Program-made: the position numbers and the translations under genes | Assembly (NCBI GenBank): GCA_031363055.1 | Contig: JANLTP010000119.1 | Coordinates: 1-29,374 of the forward strand | DNA from: JANLTP01 sp031363055 | GTDB taxonomy: Bacteria > Pseudomonadota > Gammaproteobacteria > Burkholderiales > Burkholderiaceae_E | Direction: 5' to 3' | DNA: 29,374 bases | The notes under the pieces: model-generated | What the model was told of the DNA's origin: nothing | The model's input: only the letters and a program-made list of their open reading frames with translations | Database searches by the model: none | Shown here: one piece after another, positions 25,085 through 29,374 of the stretch | How the letters are laid out: the number at the start of each line of letters is the position of its first letter | Position numbering within the stretch: position 1 is the first letter of the stretch

Positions 25085-25914
25085 CGCTTGATCGCCGGCG
25101 AGTCCATCGTACCGCCTCGGGCGTTGACACCCAAAAACGTGATGAGATCAATCGACACATCGGATAGGTAGTTCAGTTCGGGAAAACGCTGCTGTCGAAA
25201 ACAATCATACAAACGCCATTGCATGGTTCGCAATGCGCCCTGCGAGACCCGGTAGGCGGGCCAGGTCGCAAAGGCTTTCTGCGCGGGTACAGCCTTCGTC
25301 AAATTAGGCAGATCCTGCAAACGAATTCGCTGGCCATCGACCGCATGACAGGTAGCACAGGAAAAATCGTACGGTCCACCCCGGAAATAAAAAATCTTCT
25401 CGCCACGCTTGAACGATTCGATTTCCTTGCGATGGGCCTGCGGCAGCGCAACCGGCAGGCCACGCGACTCTTCAACCACGTAAGCGGTCAAGGCTTCGAC
25501 ATCGGTCGACGGCTCTCCTTCGGATGAGAACGGTTTGCGGATCAGATCGTCGCGCTTGAAGCCCTGCAGGTTGACCATGCAATGCACCAGGCGACTCTCA
25601 AAGTCCATGACGCGATCGACATCGGCAAAGTACCGCGGCAACTGCGCATAGGCGCCTTTGATCACGCCAGCGCCCAGACCCAAGTCGCAGCGCTCCAGCG
25701 ACGCATTCAACGCGCCGCGTTTGGCCTGCCAAAGCAATTCGCCCTTGGCGACCGATAGTTCGGCCGGATTACCGTCCTGCAAAAGCTGCCGATAACGCTC
25801 GATTTCTTTCACAGTCGCATCGGCGTCTCGCTGCGCGGAACTGTAGACCGGCCAGAGCAGCAACAGTGCCAATGCCAAATTGCGTCGTCTGATGCGAAGC
25901 ATGTTGCTGGGCAT
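25081..25914 (-). CDS. soxA: Sulfur oxidation c-type cytochrome SoxA, monohaem type
   Basis: SoxA is the catalytic subunit of SoxAX. It has one haem motif, Cys186-Ala-Thr-Cys189-His190, and the conserved active-site cysteine in LYDCFRQQRFPE (Cys238), which carries the substrate-linked persulfide in characterised enzymes. The N-terminal haem of dihaem SoxA is absent; Cys76 (ERCDLGLG) and Cys112 (LVHCMV) likely form the disulfide seen in monohaem forms. A signal peptide follows the ATG at 25914 (LALALLLLWPVYSSAQ). I prefer this ATG, with AGG nine bases upstream, over a TTG at 25932 that overlaps the soxZ stop. The end overlaps soxX by four bases. Confidence 0.95.
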   Translation of the reverse strand: MPSNMLRIRRRNLALALLLLWPVYSSAQRDADATVKEIERYRQLLQDGNPAELSVAKGELLWQAKRGALNASLERCDLGLGAGVIKGAYAQLPRYFADVDRVMDFESRLVHCMVNLQGFKRDDLIRKPFSSEGEPSTDVEALTAYVVEESRGLPVALPQAHRKEIESFKRGEKIFYFRGGPYDFSCATCHAVDGQRIRLQDLPNLTKAVPAQKAFATWPAYRVSQGALRTMQWRLYDCFRQQRFPELNYLSDVSIDLITFLGVNARGGTMDSPAIKR

Positions 25915-25928
25915 TTTACGTAACCTGT

Positions 25929-26258
25929 TCAAGTAGCCTTGGCCTCAGCGACGATGGCTTCATCAGCTCTTTTCTCGCCACGATTATCGACCCAGGCGAC
26001 CGTAATTTTGTCACCGGCCTTGGCACCCTTGACCTTGAACTGAAGCAAGGGGTTCTTCGAAATTGCGGGTCCCCAAAACGCCTTGAGGGCCGGCTTACCG
26101 TTCAAGGCAGCGTTCAATTCGGTAATGTGCCAGGCCGGAACCAGCTTGCCGGCCGCGTCCTTGCGTTGCCCGGTTTCCATCTCGTGGGCCACCAGTACGC
26201 GAACATCGACAACACCATCCTTGACAGTAGCCCGGATTCTCATTGGATCAGACATCAT
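25929..26258 (-). CDS. soxZ: Thiosulfate oxidation carrier subunit SoxZ
   Basis: SoxZ is the immunoglobulin-like partner of SoxY in the substrate-carrying heterodimer. The sequence MRIRATVKDGVVDVRVLVAHEMETGQRKDAAGKLVPAWHI is the expected core, and 109 residues is normal. It has no signal peptide; in known systems it is exported together with SoxY. The ATG at 26258 has AGGA five bases upstream; an alternative ATG follows immediately at 26255. The 59-bp gap to soxY holds no further gene. Confidence 0.97.
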   Translation of the reverse strand: MMSDPMRIRATVKDGVVDVRVLVAHEMETGQRKDAAGKLVPAWHITELNAALNGKPALKAFWGPAISKNPLLQFKVKGAKAGDKITVAWVDNRGEKRADEAIVAEAKAT

Positions 26259-26317
26259 GAATTCCTAATTTGTTGCCGACAGTTGCTGTGAATGATCAAA
26301 CTTGCAGTGCCATGACG

Positions 26318-26788
26318 TTAACCGCCGCAACCGCCCAAGGTGACCTTGATTTCTTTTTTGGTCATATAAAACTTGCCGTCGGCTTTGACCAACGCAATGA
26401 CGTCCGAGCTTTGACCCATCTTGACGCGCATGCTGACATCGGGCTCACAGCCTTCGAGGATCTCGTAGGTGCCGCACAACATGTTCGGATTTTTCTCGAT
26501 CATCAGCGAAATCTGCTCGGTCTTGGGCAGGTTACTGCGGACGCCCACCGGCACTACCGCACCGTTTTCGGCAATATCCGGCGAATTGATCAGCACGTCC
26601 TTGGAATCGAGCGTGTTGACCGCTCCGAGCGCCTTCAGCGTATCGGCCAACGTCTTGGTCTGAAACGCAGCCGGATTTATAGTTTGCGCATGGGCGCTTG
26701 CGGCCGGAATCAATCCGAGCGCAACCAGCGTGCTGTACAAACCGGCGCCCCCGGCGGCGGCCAAACCCTTGCGACGATTTTGATTCAT
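26318..26788 (-). CDS. soxY: Thiosulfate oxidation carrier protein SoxY
   Basis: SoxY carries sulfur intermediates on the cysteine of its flexible C-terminal GGCGG, which is intact here (Cys154, VTLGGCGG at the very end). The N-terminus has NRRKGLAAAGGAG, a Tat-like signal ending near SAHAQ. It is 156 residues long. The sequence also contains Cys105 and Cys114 in MLCGTYEILEGCEPDVSM, where typical SoxY proteins I know have no cysteines. The ATG at 26788 is preceded by GGAG seven bases upstream. It lies after soxD with a 42-bp gap and before soxZ, in the sox operon. Confidence 0.97.
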   Translation of the reverse strand: MNQNRRKGLAAAGGAGLYSTLVALGLIPAASAHAQTINPAAFQTKTLADTLKALGAVNTLDSKDVLINSPDIAENGAVVPVGVRSNLPKTEQISLMIEKNPNMLCGTYEILEGCEPDVSMRVKMGQSSDVIALVKADGKFYMTKKEIKVTLGGCGG

Positions 26789-26830
26789 GGCAACTCCAGC
26801 AAATAAAAATAAAAGATATTCAGGTCAACT

Positions 26831-27928
26831 TTATAACGCACCAGCCAGAATCCAGCGGACCAGTCGAGAAATTTCATCATCATTCAAATTCGGATGCGCC
26901 GGCATGGATGCCTGCCCCCAAATGCCCTGCCCGCCCTGGCGAATCCGCTCGGCCAAATGCGCCGACGACGCCGCCTGTGCGGCATAGCGGTCGGCGATTT
27001 CCTTGAACGACGGACCAATCATTCGGTTAGCTGTGTGATGACAAGTCGTACAGTTTGCAGACTTCGCCAAAATGGCCGCACTGGCTTGAACACGCTGATC
27101 GTTGACATCGTTCACATTATTCACACCGGCCACTTTGGCATTGACGGCGGTGGCTCGTGCCGTCACTGCGCCACGCACGGGTCCGATCAATCGCTGCTGG
27201 TCAGCGAGGTTGCCGTGCGAGTCGCGCGCATAATCGGGCAGCGACGAGCGGATTGTGTCGGAGCCGGCGCAATTGCGCATACAGGCGTCACCTTGGACAT
27301 CCGGTTTGCCGCGACCCTCCCACATTGCGGCCTGCCGCACCATGCCGTTGCGGTTGGGCATCCTGGCCTGAACTTCGCCCATGTTGCCGTGATGCAAGAC
27401 AAAATCGGCCGGCACGATATCGCCCAGGTGCAGGATAAAGGCCGTCACTGCATAAACTTCCTCGACGCTGAGCGACTTCGGCGCATTCCAGGGCATCGCG
27501 CGGTTAATGTAATCCCACAGGGTCGACAGGTTGGCCACTTTCATGAGGGTGCTACGCTGTGGCACGTCGTTGCGGCGCAAGCTGGCGACCCGGCCGGTCT
27601 TGATATCGTCCAGAGTCGTGCCACCCACAATTGGGGTAAAGAACTCGTTTGATTCACCAAACGCACCGTGGCAGGACTCGCAACGTGACTCCCAAACCTC
27701 CTGACCCTTCGCGACCGAACCTGAGCCAGGCGGCAGGCCTTTGAAATCAGGTCGTACGTCAATATCCCAGGCCTTGATCTCGGCCACAGTCGGCGCGCGT
27801 CCCAGATCACTCCAGGGTCGAGGTTGACTCGAAGCGGTCGCTTGTGCGTTTGCGTTTGTCGAACTGAACAGCGCCAGCGCCAAAGTCAGCGCCGACGTCA
27901 AGAACGAATACCACAGCCGCATTGACAT
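26831..27928 (-). CDS. soxD: Sulfane dehydrogenase cytochrome subunit SoxD
   Basis: SoxD is the dihaem cytochrome partner of the molybdenum enzyme SoxC. It accepts electrons from oxidation of the SoxY-bound sulfane sulfur. Haem motifs are Cys83-Glu-Ser-Cys86-His87 and Cys293-Thr-Thr-Cys296-His297, with downstream methionines (AMPWNAP and ASMPAHP) as candidate ligands. A signal peptide ends near NANAQA. A linker between the two haem domains contains a 9-bp triplicated stretch. The ATG at 27928 shares its A with the soxC TGA, and AGG lies seven bases upstream; a TTG at 27931 is less likely. Length is 365 residues. Confidence 0.95.
   Translation of the reverse strand: MSMRLWYSFLTSALTLALALFSSTNANAQATASSQPRPWSDLGRAPTVAEIKAWDIDVRPDFKGLPPGSGSVAKGQEVWESRCESCHGAFGESNEFFTPIVGGTTLDDIKTGRVASLRRNDVPQRSTLMKVANLSTLWDYINRAMPWNAPKSLSVEEVYAVTAFILHLGDIVPADFVLHHGNMGEVQARMPNRNGMVRQAAMWEGRGKPDVQGDACMRNCAGSDTIRSSLPDYARDSHGNLADQQRLIGPVRGAVTARATAVNAKVAGVNNVNDVNDQRVQASAAILAKSANCTTCHHTANRMIGPSFKEIADRYAAQAASSAHLAERIRQGGQGIWGQASMPAHPNLNDDEISRLVRWILAGAL
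27098..27124. repeat. 9-bp triplicate repeat in the SoxD linker
   Basis: ATCGTTGAC (27098-27106), ATCGTTCAC (27107-27115) and ATTATTCAC (27116-27124) encode Val-Asn-Asp, Val-Asn-Asp and Val-Asn-Asn in soxD. The repeat lies between the two haem domains and is in frame. Confidence 0.75.
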
Positions 27929-29280
27929 CAAAAAACCTGCACGTTAAAGGTTTCGCCCGACTCTGCCACTCGCCAGGACTGGATAGCGTTGTTGTGATAG
28001 ATCGAGCGCGTGCCGCGCACCGCACGCAACTGGTTCATTTTTGGTTGAATGTGGCCGGTTTCATCAATCGCACGGCTTTGAATCACCGCGCTGCGGCCAT
28101 CCCAGACCCAATCGGTATTGAAGCGCGTCAAACACTTGCTCAGAATCGGGGATTCAAGCCGAGCGGTTTTCCAATTGCGCCCGCCATCGACCGACACATC
28201 GACACGCTTCACCGCGCCGCGCCCGCTCCACGCCAGCCCGCTGATCTGGCAATAGCCGCGGTCCAGCAGCACCTGCCCGCCGCTCGGCGTGGTGACCACG
28301 CTCTTGCATTCCTGCGTGCTGCTGTACTGCCGGTGCAGCCCACCCGGCATCAGGTCGACGTAATGCAGCACTTCGTCCTTGGCCGCATAGGGCATGTCGC
28401 CGACCTCGATGCGGCGCAACCACTTGACCCAGCTCACGCCCTGCACACCCGGCACCACCAGCCGCAGCGGGTAGCCGTTCTCCGGCCGCAGCATCTCGCC
28501 GTTCTGGCCGTAGGCCACCAGCACCTCGCCCGACTCGACCAGCGCCATCGGGATGGTGCGCGTCATCCCGGAGCCATCGGCGCCCTCAGCCAACACGAAG
28601 CGACTACGCTTGTAATCGGTCCCGGCGCGGTCGAGCAGCAGCTTCAGCGGCACGCCGGTGAATTCACTGCAGCTCAACATCCCATGCGTGTACTGACAGG
28701 TCGGCACCGCGACGTTGCCCCACTCCATGCCGGTGTTGGCACCGCACTCGATGAAGTGAAAGCGGCTCACCGAAGGCAGCCGCATCAATTCGTCCATGGT
28801 GAAGACCATCGGTGTCTTCATCAGCGTGGCGTCGCTGCCGTTGAGCATCAACCGGTGCTTGGATGGATCGATGTCCCACCAGCCCTGATGGTGGCGCTCG
28901 AAGTGCAGCCCGCTCGGCGTGACGATGCCAAAGAAGCTTTGCAGCGGCGCAAAGCTCACGCTGGCCTGCGCGGTCTGCGTCAGCCCGGGGCTCTGCCGGC
29001 GCTGCACGTTGGCCTCGAACTTCGAAGGCCTGCCGTAACCGTCGGTCGCCACCGCCTGGCCGAGGCCCTTGCTGTGGGCCGGCAGGTTGAGGATGTTCGG
29101 ATCGCCGCCTTCCTCAGCGCGAGCCGCACTCGCGGCCGTTGCTGCGAGGGCGCCGGCCCACGCGGTGCGCAGGAAATCTCTGCGACCTGCGCGCGCTTCG
29201 TCAAGGACCCGGCCCGCATCGCTGCCAGCGATGAAGTGCTCAGGCGCCTTGCGCAAACGGCTGGGTGGGAGGGTGTTCAT
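27928..29280 (-). CDS. soxC: Sulfane dehydrogenase molybdenum subunit SoxC
   Basis: SoxC is the sulfite-oxidase-family subunit that, with SoxD, oxidises the sulfane sulfur left on SoxY, giving complete thiosulfate oxidation. The molybdenum-coordinating cysteine is Cys204 in MLSCSEFTGVPL. Family segments such as HFIECGANTGMEW and the C-terminal dimerisation domain (RVDVSVDGGRNW, FNTDWVWDG) are present. A twin-arginine signal is AGRRDFLRTAW (Arg33-Arg34). Length 450 matches. The ATG at 29280 opens the operon's first visible gene. Base composition changes sharply near 28200: the first 360 or so codons are about 65-70% GC, the last 90 about 53%. The 94 bases upstream to the window edge hold only a short palindrome, ATCCGCGTTTACGGAT, at about 29286-29301. 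Confidence 0.96.
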   Translation of the reverse strand: MNTLPPSRLRKAPEHFIAGSDAGRVLDEARAGRRDFLRTAWAGALAATAASAARAEEGGDPNILNLPAHSKGLGQAVATDGYGRPSKFEANVQRRQSPGLTQTAQASVSFAPLQSFFGIVTPSGLHFERHHQGWWDIDPSKHRLMLNGSDATLMKTPMVFTMDELMRLPSVSRFHFIECGANTGMEWGNVAVPTCQYTHGMLSCSEFTGVPLKLLLDRAGTDYKRSRFVLAEGADGSGMTRTIPMALVESGEVLVAYGQNGEMLRPENGYPLRLVVPGVQGVSWVKWLRRIEVGDMPYAAKDEVLHYVDLMPGGLHRQYSSTQECKSVVTTPSGGQVLLDRGYCQISGLAWSGRGAVKRVDVSVDGGRNWKTARLESPILSKCLTRFNTDWVWDGRSAVIQSRAIDETGHIQPKMNQLRAVRGTRSIYHNNAIQSWRVAESGETFNVQVF

Positions 29281-29374
29281 CTGTACATCCGCGTTTACGG
29301 ATATTAGGCGCGCTGCGCTTGTCGCAGGCTGGCAAATACCCGCGGCTTCGGCTTCGGCGCGGCAAAGGCAGGCC

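Noticed and set aside
27922..29307. 461-residue open frame on the plus strand opposite soxC
   Set aside because: It is rich in His, Arg and Ala without domain features and mirrors a well-supported SoxC on the minus strand.

Overview
The window looks like a betaproteobacterial chromosome fragment, most likely Burkholderiales-like. The evidence is moderately high GC, an orphan Bug/TctC-type binding protein, an HcaT-like MFS gene directly behind aroC, and a soxCDYZAXB-ordered sulfur oxidation cluster. It may come from an environmental genome, because the left edge cuts leuC beside a 10-T homopolymer. The assignment is inferred from gene content; no database search was possible.

Layout, left to right. 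(1) 1-6244, minus strand: leuC (open at the window edge), an M48 lipoprotein protease, an HcaT-like MFS permease, aroC and gltX. (2) 6350-6424, plus strand: tRNA-Val(CAC), followed convergently by a lipoprotein gamma-glutamyltranspeptidase. (3) 8515-11084: a 20% GC island and the decayed remnant of a DUF4347/cadherin-like surface protein with two in-frame TAG codons and two frame changes. (4) 11280-16984, plus strand: a five-gene peptide-type ABC importer operon (Tat-exported binding protein, two permeases, two ATPases). (5) 17059-17775, minus strand: a YHS-domain exported protein. (6) 17941-22019, plus strand: a tight five-gene cluster of a small conserved protein, a Bug-type binding protein, an FMO-like flavoprotein and two CMD/AhpD-fold proteins. 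Its joint function is not known to me. (7) 22002-29280, minus strand: soxC-D-Y-Z-A-X-B plus a translationally coupled LolA-like gene.

The Sox set (SoxAX, SoxYZ, SoxB, SoxCD) is complete for periplasmic oxidation of thiosulfate to sulfate. SoxAX loads the substrate on the SoxY C-terminal cysteine, SoxB releases sulfate, and SoxCD oxidises the remaining sulfane sulfur. Here SoxX carries a lipobox, and a LolA-like protein ends the operon, which suggests membrane anchoring of the SoxAX cytochrome.

The most unusual property is a recurring pattern. Short tandem duplications (9-34 bp periods) are scattered through the window, and several sit exactly on translation starts: gltX, the ABC ATPase at 14970, the gene at 17941, soxB and soxX (five copies of a 15-bp ATGAGC unit). 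They create serial start codons or short decoy ORFs. Other points are an MFS gene with no ATG/GTG/TTG start able to include its first conserved segment, two extra cysteines in SoxY, and an abrupt GC jump inside soxC near 28200.
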